Below are positions 1 through 9,009 of a DNA stretch of 64,000 nt, piece by piece; positions within the stretch are counted from its first letter, which is position 1; every line of letters starts with the position of its first letter. The DNA lies in assembly GCF_001693435.1 (NCBI RefSeq), contig NZ_CM004509.1, forward strand, positions 2,356,001 to 2,420,000, in the 5' to 3' direction. The translations under genes and the position numbers were made by a program. Source of the stretch: Gilliamella sp. wkB7 (GTDB lineage: Bacteria; Pseudomonadota; Gammaproteobacteria; Enterobacterales; Orbaceae). The notes under the pieces were generated by a model. That model was not told where the DNA came from, did not search any database, and worked only from the letters and a program-made list of their open reading frames with translations.

Positions 1-95
1 CCGGTCCCGTTTTACAATCATTAAGTGATAAAGAAGCAGAATTAGAAGCAGTTTTTGAACGCTGGGAACAGTTAGAAGCACTTAGTCAACAGTAA
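1..95 (+). CDS. uup: ABC-F ATPase Uup, C-terminal end (partial)
   Basis: The window opens inside this gene. The 30 visible codons end with FERWEQLEAL and four more residues; E. coli Uup ends with almost the same motif (FERWEYLEAL). Uup is a soluble ABC-F family ATPase linked to ribosome function and to transposon precise excision; the visible part belongs to its C-terminal coiled-coil DNA-binding tail. The stop codon is TAA at 93-95. A hairpin terminator follows within 35 bases. The identification rests only on this short tail. Confidence 0.75.
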   Translation, partial: GPVLQSLSDKEAELEAVFERWEQLEALSQQ

Positions 96-128
96 TGAAT
101 TTTACTGCCAATCAATAAACAAAATTAA

Positions 129-160
129 TAAGCGCTGGTTGTAACAGCGCTTATTTGCTT
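129..160 (+). terminator. Rho-independent terminator after uup
   Basis: A 9-bp stem (129-137 with 145-153, TAAGCGCTG/CAGCGCTTA) and a 7-base loop are followed by TTTGCTTTTT. It lies between the convergent uup and sotB genes. Confidence 0.75.
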
Positions 161-161
161 T

Positions 162-1325
162 TTACCAAGTTTTTTTGGATAAAAAGAAGAAAAGAAGTAA
201 CGCAAGGATCACAAAAATAGCACCGACTAACCCAATATAATCAGTTGATAGTTTTACTAATACTTGGCTGCCGACAAAGGCTCCTCCGCCGATACCAATA
301 TTATAAATTCCTGAATAAACAGATGTGGCAATGTCAGTTGCATCGGGTGCTACGTCGATCACTTTACTTTGCATGACCATACCAATAATTGTAATTGCTA
401 ATCCCCATATCATGCCTTGCATCATCGCGGTGTAGAGATTAAATGAGCTGAAGTAGAGTGATAATAAGCACGCCATCAATAATATTACAGGTACAACTAA
501 TATCGCTGTTGGGTATTTACTTGAGTATCGAGTGAAAATGACACTGCCAATCATGCCCGAAAATCCAATAACTAATAATAGATGGACGACAATTTCTTGA
601 CTGAATCCTCCCACTCTCATCATAAATGGCGTAATGTAAGTATAGGCAGTAAAATGTCCGGTGATAATAATAGCCGTTAATAAGTAAATATTAAGTAAGG
701 CTGGACGTTTTAGCACTTTTGGTAGATCTTTGATAGAGATGGTGTTAATACTAGGTACTTTAGGAAGTAAGTAAATCAATAAAACTAAAATACCAAAGGC
801 TATACCACCAATACACAAAAACGTAGTACGCCAACCAACTAATTCCCCTATTTTGGTACCAATAGGAATACCGAGTACTGTTGCCATAGATGTGCCTACT
901 ACAATAAAGCTCATCGCTTTGGCCTTTTTGCCATTCGGCGCTAATCGAACCGCTAACGGAGTGGTAATAGCCCAAAATACTGCATGTGCACAAGCTATAC
1001 CAATGCGAGCTGTCATTAAGCTATAAAAATTCCAAGCAAAGCCAGCTAATAGATGGCTACCGATAAATAGACAAAACAGAAAAATAAGGAGCTTACGACG
1101 CTCCATTTTAGATGTTAATACTGTCAGAGGTAATGATAGTAATGATACTGCCCAAGCATATATCGTTAATAATAACCCTGCATGAGCGACATCCATTGAA
1201 AAGCTTTCCGCAATATTAGGCAGTAAACCAACCGGTACAAATTCGGTAGTATTGAAAATAAATCCAGCAAAAGCTAAACAAAGAATCGACGACCAGATCC
1301 GAGAGCGCTTTTTAGCATTATTCAT
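162..1325 (-). CDS. sotB: SotB-like MFS sugar/drug efflux transporter
   Basis: Twelve-helix major facilitator of about 387 residues. It closely resembles E. coli SotB (YdeA), which exports arabinose and IPTG: shared stretches include FIFNTTEFVPVGLL in helix 1, MERRKLLI in the loop after helix 2, and MQSKVIDVAPDATD late in the protein. The reading frame is open 33 codons further upstream (to 1424), but the ATG at 1325 (MNNAKK) places helix 1 as in the family and the upstream part overlaps the tpx terminator, so I use 1325. It is a single gene, convergent with uup and downstream of tpx. The exact substrate is inferred from the family. Confidence 0.88.
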   Translation of the reverse strand: MNNAKKRSRIWSSILCLAFAGFIFNTTEFVPVGLLPNIAESFSMDVAHAGLLLTIYAWAVSLLSLPLTVLTSKMERRKLLIFLFCLFIGSHLLAGFAWNFYSLMTARIGIACAHAVFWAITTPLAVRLAPNGKKAKAMSFIVVGTSMATVLGIPIGTKIGELVGWRTTFLCIGGIAFGILVLLIYLLPKVPSINTISIKDLPKVLKRPALLNIYLLTAIIITGHFTAYTYITPFMMRVGGFSQEIVVHLLLVIGFSGMIGSVIFTRYSSKYPTAILVVPVILLMACLLSLYFSSFNLYTAMMQGMIWGLAITIIGMVMQSKVIDVAPDATDIATSVYSGIYNIGIGGGAFVGSQVLVKLSTDYIGLVGAIFVILALLLFFFLSKKTW

Positions 1326-1410
1326 GATTTTACTTAAAGATGGGATAAATTGATTATTGGTAATTATAACTGAATATTGACCATTGTTACATATATCGGA
1401 ATGATAAATC

Positions 1411-1442
1411 TTAACAAAAGCCACCTATTGCAGTAAGGTGGC
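1411..1442 (-). terminator. Rho-independent terminator of tpx
   Basis: Read on the minus strand, the stem GCCACCT/AGGTGGC (1436-1442 with 1420-1426) is followed by TTTTGTT. It sits 27 bases after the tpx stop. Confidence 0.8.
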
Positions 1443-1468
1443 ATGAATATCATTATTGCACTTGTTTT

Positions 1469-1981
1469 TTATAACAAAGTATTGACTACCTTTAATATTT
1501 TATCGTAATCAGGTTCATTTGAGATCTCTTTAACATATTCGACATAAGCAATTTTATCGTTTTTATCAACGACAAATACCGCGCGTGCCAATAAACGCAT
1601 TTCTTCAATTACAACGCCATATTTTAATCCAAAATCGAGAGTTTTGTGATCTGATGTGACTTTAACCTCATCAATTCCATCTGCTGAACAATAACGATTT
1701 AATGCAAAAGGTAAATCGACACTGACTGAAAATATAATGGTATCTTTTAATTTTGTTGCTTCGACATTAAAACGATGCACTTGAGCACTACATACCGAAG
1801 TATCAATGGAGGGTACTGAGTTAATAATTCTGACTTTACCTTTAAAATCCGAAAATTTTACCGGTTGCATTTCGCTATTTTCGACAACAAAATCGGGTGC
1901 CTTATCACTCACTTTGATTTCAGGTCCGAGTAACGTGATAGGATGACCTTTCATAGTAACTTGATTTACTCTTTTTTGCAT
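1469..1981 (-). CDS. tpx: Thiol peroxidase Tpx
   Basis: Atypical 2-Cys peroxiredoxin of 170 residues that reduces alkyl and hydrogen peroxides using thioredoxin. The peroxidatic cysteine is C64 in SIDTSVCS and the resolving cysteine is C98 in NRYCSADG, at the spacing of E. coli Tpx (C61/C95). The first 15 residues correspond to the family start (VTMKGHPITLLG). It is a single gene with its own terminator downstream and about 195 bases of promoter region shared with the divergent DMT-family gene. Confidence 0.96.
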   Translation of the reverse strand: MQKRVNQVTMKGHPITLLGPEIKVSDKAPDFVVENSEMQPVKFSDFKGKVRIINSVPSIDTSVCSAQVHRFNVEATKLKDTIIFSVSVDLPFALNRYCSADGIDEVKVTSDHKTLDFGLKYGVVIEEMRLLARAVFVVDKNDKIAYVEYVKEISNEPDYDKILKVVNTLL

Positions 1982-2148
1982 AATTGTTTCCTTTGTGTCG
2001 AGTTGAAGTGAATGAAGTTTTTAATTTTCATTTACTATAAAGCTAGAATCAATAAGCAGCAATAATTTACTTTGCTTAAAATCCACAATTGATCTCTTTA
2101 TTAAATTTATTGATAGCAATGCAATAAAACTAAAATAACCTCATCCTT

Positions 2149-2178
2149 TTGCGTATTATTTGCGCAAAGGTATATAAT
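2149..2178 (+). promoter_or_regulatory. Likely promoter of the DMT-family gene
   Basis: TTGCGT (2149-2154), an 18-base spacer and TATAAT (2173-2178). TTGCG and CGCAA (2149-2153 and 2163-2167) form a small inverted repeat over the -35 and spacer, a possible operator. Because the -10 overlaps an upstream ATG at 2177, translation must start at the next ATG, 2213. Confidence 0.5.
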
Positions 2179-2212
2179 GATATTCCCTTATTTTAATATA
2201 CTAATGATTATT

Positions 2213-2566
2213 ATGAATCAACTTATTATTACTGTCTGTTTACTCATTTTAAGTAATTTTTTTATGACGTTTGCATGGTATGGGCATTTACGCTTTTTGC
2301 ATAATCAAACTTGGATTATTGCAGTGTTTATTAGTTGGGGAATTGCACTTTTTGAATATTTATTGCAAGTTCCAGCCAATCGGATTGGTTTTCAAGTCGC
2401 AACCGCGGGTCAGTTAAAAATTATTCAAGAAGTAATTAGTTTATCTGTCTTTATTCCATTTTCAATCTTTATCTTAAAAGAGCCTTTTAAAACTGATTTT
2501 ATTTGGGCTGGTCTATGTCTGCTTGGCGCTGTGTTTTTTATGTTTCGTGACAAAATTTTTGTGTAA
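2213..2566 (+). CDS. DMT-family membrane protein (DUF486)
   Basis: Small inner-membrane protein of 117 residues with about four helices. NFFMTFAWYGHL near the N-terminus, the central QVPANRIGFQ and the late FxLKEPFKxDFxW region match the DUF486 family, a half-size member of the drug/metabolite transporter superfamily. Function is not established for the family. The frame is open from 2177, but that ATG overlaps a good -10 box; starting at 2213 gives the usual family N-terminus. It is a single gene, divergent from tpx. Confidence 0.85.
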   Translation: MNQLIITVCLLILSNFFMTFAWYGHLRFLHNQTWIIAVFISWGIALFEYLLQVPANRIGFQVATAGQLKIIQEVISLSVFIPFSIFILKEPFKTDFIWAGLCLLGAVFFMFRDKIFV

Positions 2567-2890
2567 AGCAAATTAGGAATCAGTTGATAGAAAGGTTGGT
2601 TTTCCAACTCTTTAACTCAAAATAATACTTTTTAAAAATTTTTTAGATTCAGTCTTATACGCTGTTTAATATTGAAATGTGACTCTTATCACATAATAAA
2701 ACATCATGATTTATTAATATAAAATCCAATTTATGATTAATCAATTTATAAATAAGTCAGTATTATTAAGCAGCGATTTAATAATCTAATGTAAATGCTT
2801 TTTATCACTTTAAAAAAATGAATAAGTAAATTTATATTATTAAAATAACTGACTAAATTTCTAATATTATTTTTTATTAAGGAGATAGGT
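2567..2890. other. AT-rich intergenic region before the phosphatase gene
   Basis: No gene was found in these 324 bases. They hold a CRP-like site (2678-2693) and several AT-rich -10-like hexamers between 2713 and 2752, so this looks like a long promoter region for the acid phosphatase. An imperfect small hairpin near 2592-2612 could end the upstream gene but lacks a clear T-run. Confidence 0.5.
2678..2693. promoter_or_regulatory. CRP-like site upstream of the acid phosphatase
   Basis: TGTGA-CTCTTA-TCACA matches both half-sites of the E. coli CRP consensus exactly and is preceded by AAA. The centre lies about 200 bases before the phosphatase ATG. Candidate -10 boxes downstream would put the site at roughly -44 to -73, compatible with activation. 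Occupancy is inferred. Confidence 0.65.
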
Positions 2891-3634
2891 ATGCAAAAAG
2901 TTTTTGTAAAAAGTATTATCATTTGTTCTTTGTTATGTACGAATGTGTTTGCCATTGAAGCAAAGGATGTAACAACTGATCCGCAAGATTATTACCTTAG
3001 AGAAGATCAAGCTCCAGATAGTTTATTACTTCTACCTGCACCACCATCCTACAATAGTATTGATTTTCTTAGAGATAAAGCTCAATATGATTGGGGGAAA
3101 TCTCTTCGTAATACGGAACGGGGGCATCAGGCATATTTAGATGCGGATGCGACAAAAGATAATGTTACTAAACAATTTTCACCTTCTTTTGGTTATGAGA
3201 TCTCGATCACTAAAACACCAGAGATTTACAAGCTTATTACCACAATGAAAGAAGATGCAGGTGATCTTGCAACACGATCTGCAAAAGTACACTATAATCG
3301 AGTTCGACCATTTTCATTTTTCAAAGAACCAACTTGTCGACCTGAAGATGAGAAAACATTATCAACCAATGGTTCTTATCCATCAGGGCATACTACTTTA
3401 GGATTTGCTATTTCGTTAGTGCTTGCCGAAATAAACCCACAACGCCAAAACGAGATTTTAAAACGTGGTTATGAAATTGGGGAAAGTCGAGTAATTTGTG
3501 GTTACCATTGGCAAAGTGATGTTGATGCAGCCAAAGTGATGGCAGCCGCCGTGGTCGCACAGTTACATACCAATGAAGAGTTTAATAAACAGTTAGTTAA
3601 AGCTAAAGCGGAATTTAGTCAATTGAAAAAATAA
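2891..3634 (+). CDS. phoN: Class A non-specific acid phosphatase (PhoN/PhoC type)
   Basis: Secreted phosphomonoesterase of 247 residues. A signal peptide is visible (about residues 1-23, ending VFAIEA). The PAP2/class A signature is complete: K132-x6-R139-P140, then GSYPSGH (PSGH at 164-167), then S199-R200-x5-H206-x3-D210. H206 would be the phosphohistidine nucleophile and H167 the general acid. A strong AAGGAG site precedes the ATG. It would release phosphate from nucleotides and other esters in the periplasm. A CRP-like site upstream suggests carbon control. It is a single gene, convergent with mrp. The symbol denotes the family, not a proven orthologue. Confidence 0.9.
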   Translation: MQKVFVKSIIICSLLCTNVFAIEAKDVTTDPQDYYLREDQAPDSLLLLPAPPSYNSIDFLRDKAQYDWGKSLRNTERGHQAYLDADATKDNVTKQFSPSFGYEISITKTPEIYKLITTMKEDAGDLATRSAKVHYNRVRPFSFFKEPTCRPEDEKTLSTNGSYPSGHTTLGFAISLVLAEINPQRQNEILKRGYEIGESRVICGYHWQSDVDAAKVMAAAVVAQLHTNEEFNKQLVKAKAEFSQLKK

Positions 3635-3686
3635 ATATCAAATCTGAAAGACTTTATTCGATTACTATTTTTTGAAATCTATCTTG

Positions 3687-3723
3687 ATATTGGCTTTTGG
3701 TCATCAAAAGCCAATATATTTTT
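3687..3723. terminator. Bidirectional terminator between phoN and mrp
   Basis: A 12-bp perfect stem (3687-3698 with 3706-3717, ATATTGGCTTTT and its complement) lies between two convergent genes, with A and T runs on either side serving both strands. Confidence 0.75.
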
Positions 3724-3728
3724 GCGCA

Positions 3729-4796
3729 TTAAAGTGCTTTAAAGGATATATCGGGTAAGATCGGTTGACCTTGCCAATAAAGCTCGCTGGCAATGCGGCC
3801 TGCAATTTGACAATAAATTTGGGTAAATTCACTTTCTGGATGATTAATAACCGTTGGTTTGCCTGTATCCAGATCTTGGCGCAAAATTTTATGTAAGGGG
3901 ATCTGTCCGAGTAAAGATGTTTGATATTGTTCAGATAGACGCTTTGCACCGCCTTCGCCAAAAATTGCTTCGTGATGACCACAGTTTTCACAAATATGGT
4001 AACTCATATTTTCAATAATACCCAAAGTAGGAATATTAACTTTAGTAAACATGGTAATCCCTTTTTTAGCATCAATGAGTGCTATATCTTGTGGAGTTGT
4101 GACAATGACCGCGGCTGTAACGGGAATACTTTGCGCAAGCGTTAACTGGATATCGCCCGTTCCTGGTGGCATATCAATAACCAAATAATCAAGTTCAGGC
4201 CAAAATGTGTCTTGTAAGATTTGCAATAAAGCTTTACTAGCCATTGGACCACGCCACACCATTGCACCATCAGAATCCACTAAATAGCCAATTGAATTAC
4301 TGGCGAGTCCATATGCCATTATGGGTGTCATGTGTTTATTATCTGGTGTTAAGGGTTGTTGTTTTTCTGTACCTAACATGGTGGGAATGGATGGACCATA
4401 AATATCTGCATCTAAAATACCTACACTGGCGCCTTGTTTTTGTAGTGCAAGTGCTATATTAACGGCAGTTGACGATTTTCCAACACCACCTTTACCAGAA
4501 CTAATGGCAATAATATTTTTTATATTGTTTATTGCATGTTGGTTGTTGGCACGCTTAAGTGTAGCGATATTGTATTCAATATGCCATTTTACTTCTTTAA
4601 TATTGGTAAGTTTGAGTAACTGTGGCGTGAGCGCTGATTTAAGTTCTTCAAAAGCAACTTGCCATGCAAATGGCATAATTAACTTTATGATTAGAATTTG
4701 ATCGACTATTTCACAAGTTTTAACAGCACCAAGTTCAATCAAATTTTTTTGTAAGGTGGGATGAGTAAAATTTTCCAGAATTTTTTTCGCTTCCAT
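3729..4796 (-). CDS. mrp: Iron-sulfur cluster carrier ATPase Mrp (ApbC)
   Basis: P-loop ATPase of 355 residues that binds and passes on Fe-S clusters in the cytosol. The N-terminal 90 residues form a MIP18/DUF59-like domain; the deviant Walker A SGKGGVGKS is at 100-108, the DADIYGPS motif at 129-136 and the cluster-binding C269-x2-C272 pair (CENC) follows. It is divergent from metG, the same pairing as mrp-metG in E. coli. Confidence 0.95.
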   Translation of the reverse strand: MEAKKILENFTHPTLQKNLIELGAVKTCEIVDQILIIKLIMPFAWQVAFEELKSALTPQLLKLTNIKEVKWHIEYNIATLKRANNQHAINNIKNIIAISSGKGGVGKSSTAVNIALALQKQGASVGILDADIYGPSIPTMLGTEKQQPLTPDNKHMTPIMAYGLASNSIGYLVDSDGAMVWRGPMASKALLQILQDTFWPELDYLVIDMPPGTGDIQLTLAQSIPVTAAVIVTTPQDIALIDAKKGITMFTKVNIPTLGIIENMSYHICENCGHHEAIFGEGGAKRLSEQYQTSLLGQIPLHKILRQDLDTGKPTVINHPESEFTQIYCQIAGRIASELYWQGQPILPDISFKAL

Positions 4797-4927
4797 GATA
4801 TTAGCCTTATTTTTTACATTTACTTTATACTCATATTGTTTTGGCTTTAGACTATTTCAAGTATTGCCTTTATTTATAAAGTGTAAAATATAGTGTTGCA
4901 GACTTCTTAAATCTAACATTTTGGGCT

Positions 4928-4957
4928 TTGACACTTTACAATACTGTTGAGTATATA
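4928..4957 (+). promoter_or_regulatory. Likely metG promoter
   Basis: TTGACA (4928-4933), an 18-base spacer and TATATA (4952-4957). The start point would be near 4964, giving a leader of about 88 bases before the metG ATG at 5052. Confidence 0.5.
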
Positions 4958-5051
4958 AAGAAATTTTATCAAATTATGGCATAAATCTAGCGATAATCAC
5001 ACGTTTGATGTACTATTTCTGTCATTATGTAATAGAAGGTAATTAATTAAC

Positions 5052-7079
5052 ATGACAACGCAACGCAAAATATTGGTGACTTGTGCACTTCCATATGCAA
5101 ACGGTTCAATTCATTTAGGTCATATGCTTGAACATATTCAAGCGGATGTCTGGGTACGTTTTCAACGTATGCGCGGTAACGAAATCTATTTTATTTGTGC
5201 CGATGATGCGCACGGTACGCCAATTATGCTTAAAGCTCAGCAATTGGGTATTACACCAGAGCAGATGATTGAAGAAGTTAAAATTGAACATCAACGCGAT
5301 TTTGCTGGTTTTAACATTAGTTATGATAATTACCATTCAACTCATAGCCCTGAAAATCGTCAAATATCAGAACAAATCTATAAGTGTTTAAAAGCTAACG
5401 GTTATATTAAAACTAAAGTTATTTCTCAATTATTCGATCCAGAAAAACAGATGTTTTTACCCGATCGTTTTGTTAAAGGGACATGTCCTCGTTGTAAAGC
5501 ACCAGACCAATATGGTGACAACTGTGAAGTATGTAGTGCTACTTATAATCCTACTGATTTGATTGATCCAAAATCAGTTGTTTCGGGCGCAACGCCAATT
5601 TTGAAAGAATCGGAACATTTCTTTTTTGATCTGCCTGCTTTTTCAAATATGTTACAAGCTTGGATCCATTCTGGTACATTGCAAGAACAAGTAGCAAATA
5701 AAATGCAAGAGTGGTTTGAAGCAGGTTTACAACCATGGGATATCAGCCGTGACGCTCCTTATTTTGGTTTTGAAATTCCTGATGCACCGGGCAAATATTT
5801 TTATGTTTGGCTAGATGCGCCAATCGGTTATATGGGCTCTTTCCTTAATTATTGTAATAAAAATAACAAAGCAATCTTTGATGAATTCTGGAGTAAAGAT
5901 TCAAGTACTGAACTTTATCACTTTATTGGTAAAGATATTGTCTATTTCCACAGCCTATTTTGGCCAGCGATGCTTGATGGTAGTGAACATCGTAAACCGT
6001 CCAATATTTTTGTACATGGCTATGTTACGGTTGATGGTGCGAAGATGTCTAAATCACGCGGTACTTTTATTCAAGCAAGCACTTACTTAAGACATTTAGA
6101 TCCAGATTGTTTGCGCTACTATTATGCGGCAAAATTATCACCACATATTGATGATATTGATTTAAATTTAGAAGATTTTGTACAACGTGTTAATAGTGAT
6201 TTAGTAAATAAAGTTGTGAACATCGCATCGCGTTCGGCTGGATTTATTAGCAAACGTTTTGATGGCAAATTATCTGATAAAGTTGCGGAGCCAGAGCTTT
6301 ATGCGCAATTTGTTGAAAAGGCCAAAGTAATTGCCGATTACTATGAACAACGTGAATCAAGTAAGGCTATTCGCGAAATTATGGCATTAGCAGATGAAGC
6401 AAATCGCTATATTGACGAAAAAGCACCGTGGGTTGTGGCTAAACAAGAAGGGCAAGATCAAGCTTTACAAGATATTTGTTCAATGGGTATTTTCCTATTC
6501 CGTATTCTAATGACTTACTTAAAACCTGTTGTGCCATCATTAGCACAGCGTACCGAAGAGTTTTTAAATAGCCAATTAGAATGGCGAGGTATTGATAACG
6601 CCTTAACTGGACATACAATTAATCGCTTTAAAGCCTTATTTAACCGAATTGATATGGATAAAATTACTGCAATGATAGAAGAAACTAAAGAATTAACTAC
6701 ATCGACAGCACCCGCTAAAGAAAAAGTAGCTGAGCCAATTGCTGATACCATTAATTTTGATGATTTTGCTAAAGTTGATATGCGCGTTGCATTAATCAAG
6801 AATGCTACTTTTGTTGAAGGTTCTGATAAATTATTGCAATTGACCCTCGATATTGGTGATGAAACGCGTAATGTGTTTTCGGGCATAAAACAATTTTATC
6901 CTGATCCTCAAGTTTTAATTGGTCGTTTAACGATTATGATTGCTAACTTAGCCCCTCGTAAAATGCGTTTTGGCGTTTCAGAAGGTATGGTACTTTGTGC
7001 GAGTGGTAAAAACGATGGTGAGGGTGTTTACCTTTTATCACCAGATAGCGGAGCAAAACCAGGAATGCGAATTTCATAA
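5052..7079 (+). CDS. metG: Methionyl-tRNA synthetase
   Basis: Class I aminoacyl-tRNA synthetase of 675 residues that charges tRNA-Met. HLGH (21-24) is the HIGH motif and KMSKS lies at 331-335. The zinc-binding insert carries CPRC and CEVC pairs around residues 145-161. The C-terminal 110 residues form the tRNA-binding (Trbp111-like) dimerisation domain ([11 protein letters not shown] to the end). Length equals the E. coli enzyme (677). It is a single gene between its own promoter and a strong terminator. Confidence 0.98.
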   Translation: MTTQRKILVTCALPYANGSIHLGHMLEHIQADVWVRFQRMRGNEIYFICADDAHGTPIMLKAQQLGITPEQMIEEVKIEHQRDFAGFNISYDNYHSTHSPENRQISEQIYKCLKANGYIKTKVISQLFDPEKQMFLPDRFVKGTCPRCKAPDQYGDNCEVCSATYNPTDLIDPKSVVSGATPILKESEHFFFDLPAFSNMLQAWIHSGTLQEQVANKMQEWFEAGLQPWDISRDAPYFGFEIPDAPGKYFYVWLDAPIGYMGSFLNYCNKNNKAIFDEFWSKDSSTELYHFIGKDIVYFHSLFWPAMLDGSEHRKPSNIFVHGYVTVDGAKMSKSRGTFIQASTYLRHLDPDCLRYYYAAKLSPHIDDIDLNLEDFVQRVNSDLVNKVVNIASRSAGFISKRFDGKLSDKVAEPELYAQFVEKAKVIADYYEQRESSKAIREIMALADEANRYIDEKAPWVVAKQEGQDQALQDICSMGIFLFRILMTYLKPVVPSLAQRTEEFLNSQLEWRGIDNALTGHTINRFKALFNRIDMDKITAMIEETKELTTSTAPAKEKVAEPIADTINFDDFAKVDMRVALIKNATFVEGSDKLLQLTLDIGDETRNVFSGIKQFYPDPQVLIGRLTIMIANLAPRKMRFGVSEGMVLCASGKNDGEGVYLLSPDSGAKPGMRIS

Positions 7080-7102
7080 TTCATATCTGCATTTTTAAAA
7101 TA

Positions 7103-7138
7103 ACATCTTAACAAGTTCATATGCTTGTTAAGATGTTT
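7103..7138 (+). terminator. Hairpin terminator after metG
   Basis: A 14-bp perfect inverted repeat (7103-7116 with 7125-7138, AACATCTTAACAAG and its complement) lies 24 bases after the metG stop, followed by TTG. The right arm runs into the first copy of the 37-bp repeat. Confidence 0.65.
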
Positions 7139-7166
7139 GAGGTTACACATACGTTTTAGTATAAAA
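7131..7166 (+). repeat. Interspersed 37-bp repeat, copy A (divergent)
   Basis: GGTTA followed by TACGTTTTAGTATAAAA matches the other copies; the left part is shared with the metG terminator arm and differs at several bases. It is in the same orientation as copies B, C and D. Confidence 0.6.
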
Positions 7167-7649
7167 ATTTATTCATTAAAGTTATATTTATTTAAGTCTC
7201 TTTTTCGATTATAAATGTTTATTTAACTAACGTTTATGTAACCATTTTGTTTTTGTCGACCCTCTCAAATAAAATCTCATTCGGCATCTTTTTCAAATAC
7301 CGTTACTGTTTCATTGGGTTTAATAATCTTCCATAATTAAAGTTTGTGTTTAAATTACAATACGTTATTTCATACCTGTTAACGTAATCCAATATTACTT
7401 GGCGTTGTATGTTCAACAAAGAGCAATAAATTTTTAGAAACTTACTTGATTTAGCAAATATTAAAAATATCATTCTTATTCAAGAATTAATTGATGACAG
7501 TTATTGATTAGAAGGCGCAGTTAAAAAAGTGGAACATAGAATAGCTAAAATAGAGTTATTGATAAGTCTAATTCAATTGTATGTTCACATATCAGCAATT
7601 AGGTTGTCGTAAATCTTAATTTATGAACATATCATTGCTCTTTTATGTT

Positions 7650-7686
7650 AAAAAGTTTCAGATTAAGTATACGTTTCAGTATAAAA
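7650..7686 (+). repeat. Interspersed 37-bp repeat, copy B
   Basis: Contains AAAAAGTTTCAG followed by TATACGTTTCAGTATAAAA. Its right flank (TTTATTGAATTTAAG) also resembles that of copy A, so A and B are closer to each other than to C and D. Confidence 0.75.
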
Positions 7687-7795
7687 TTTATTGAATTTAA
7701 GCTGTTATTATTGGCCATAGCTAATAACTGAAAAACTTAGCAATAAATCCAATTGCCATTATTTTAAATTTAGTATGATGTTATAAATGAGAGGC

Positions 7796-7823
7796 TAGGG
7801 TATAACAATGTCGTTATACCCTA
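7796..7823. repeat. Perfect 11-bp inverted repeat
   Basis: TAGGGTATAAC (7796-7806) pairs with GTTATACCCTA (7813-7823) around a 6-base loop. It lies about 105 bases beyond the 3' end of the minus-strand SDR gene but has no T-run on either strand, so it is either a processing or protection hairpin or an unexplained element. Confidence 0.6.
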
Positions 7824-7929
7824 AGTGTCGTCGGTTAGTAATGTTAGATAAAAATATTGTTTATCTTTAGATTTATAAATCTTTACATCCGATCTTTTTA
7901 TTAATGGATAAAATAAATTAATATTTCTC

Positions 7930-8733
7930 TTAACTTTTTTGATTTTGCGAAGGATTTCCAGAATAAGGAAATATGCTGTCTTTTAACGAAAATGAAAAAT
8001 CTTTCGTGTTGATCTCGCCAATGATTTTATCGCTATCATACAGAGCTAACAAAAATTGCGCCATTTCATCGGCGGAATGATATTTTGCAAAACGTTTATC
8101 ATAATCATATTCATCAGTATTATTGGCTTTTTTTCCAAATTCGGTTTGCGTTGCTGCGGGAGCTAGAACTTTTGCTCTTAATGGTGCATTAGCTTGTATT
8201 AATTCTTGTGCTAATCCTTCGGTAAAGGCATTGACGTAAAACTTAGTTGCGCAATAAGTGACTGCATTTGGAACGATAGTATATCCTCCTCTTGATGAAA
8301 TATTGATAAGTTGCGTATCTGGTTGATTATGATATTTACGCACATAGAAAGTTGATAGGATAGTTAATGCTTCAATATTTAAATGCAACATTGACTCTAT
8401 TTTGTTTAAATCTTGCTCGCCAACACTGCCATAATGACCAAAACCAGCATTATTGATCCATGTTTCAATAAAATATGGCTCTAAATCGGTAAAAAGTGAA
8501 TGCACATTGCTAGATACAGATAAGTCACATTTTTTTATAATGACATCTAATTCAGGATTAATATCGGCAATTTTTTGTTTGAGTAAAGTTAACTGTTCTT
8601 GTCGTCTAGCAATAACAATTAGTGGTTTATTTCGTTTTGCAAATGCGATGGCAGTTGCATAACCTATTCCTGAACTTGCTCCGGTAATGACTGTATATCT
8701 TAAATCTGTTTTCACCATTTTTTTAATATCCAT
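7930..8733 (-). CDS. Short-chain dehydrogenase/reductase (SDR) family oxidoreductase
   Basis: Cytosolic NAD(P)-dependent oxidoreductase of 267 residues. The Rossmann motif TGASSGIG lies near the start (about 17-24), NNAG near 92-95, and the catalytic S/Y-x3-K as NISSRGGY and YCATKF near 143-165. It is a classical SDR; the substrate cannot be told. The RBS before the first ATG is weak and M6 is an alternative start. Upstream lies a truncated NAD(P)-binding gene on the same strand and then a divergent LysR regulator, a common arrangement in which LysR controls oxidoreductases. Confidence 0.85.
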   Translation of the reverse strand: MDIKKMVKTDLRYTVITGASSGIGYATAIAFAKRNKPLIVIARRQEQLTLLKQKIADINPELDVIIKKCDLSVSSNVHSLFTDLEPYFIETWINNAGFGHYGSVGEQDLNKIESMLHLNIEALTILSTFYVRKYHNQPDTQLINISSRGGYTIVPNAVTYCATKFYVNAFTEGLAQELIQANAPLRAKVLAPAATQTEFGKKANNTDEYDYDKRFAKYHSADEMAQFLLALYDSDKIIGEINTKDFSFSLKDSIFPYSGNPSQNQKS

Positions 8734-8838
8734 TTTTTTAATTGTTACTTAAATTTTGCTTAATGATTAACTTATTAATATTATTATTTAAAATATTTTT
8801 TTATTTTGTGAATTATAAAACATGACTTGATATTAAAC

Positions 8839-8907
8839 TTAAATAAATAATTTAGCCCAAGCTTGACCAACAAATCCAGCTCCGATTATTCCAATTTTTT
8901 TTAACAT
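8839..8907 (-). pseudogene. Truncated NAD(P)-binding oxidoreductase remnant (22 codons)
   Basis: An AGGAAT ribosome site and ATG are followed by KKIGIIGAGFVGQAWAKLF and then a stop. The GxGxxG fingerprint in its first 20 residues is that of Rossmann-fold reductases (F420-dependent/NADP oxidoreductase type). Only the first beta-alpha unit is left, so this looks like the 5' end of a deleted gene, still divergent from the LysR regulator at 9010. Confidence 0.65.
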
Positions 8908-9009
8908 ATTAATTCCTAAGTCATAAATGAATTTGTTATATTATTCTCTTAAAATAAAAGAGAATAAATGATATCAAAATTGTTTTATTAACAACTAGAG
9001 GTTGGTAAT

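Larger units (their letters stand above)
7167..7929. other. Gene-poor, apparently decayed region
   Basis: No intact gene was found in about 760 bases. On the + strand, 7410-7613 reads as one open frame apart from stops at 7428 and about 7503 (residues such as NLLDLANIKNIILIQELIDD), which could be a dead small gene of unknown family. On the minus strand a short tail IKPNETVTVFEKDAE precedes a stop near 7280. Copies A and B of the 37-bp repeat flank this stretch in direct orientation. An 11-bp perfect inverted repeat at 7796-7823 has no T-run. I recognise no protein family here. Confidence 0.4.

Noticed and set aside
162..1424. Longer start of the SotB-like gene at 1424
   Set aside because: The extra 33 residues do not match the family and overlap the tpx terminator; the ATG at 1325 fits better.
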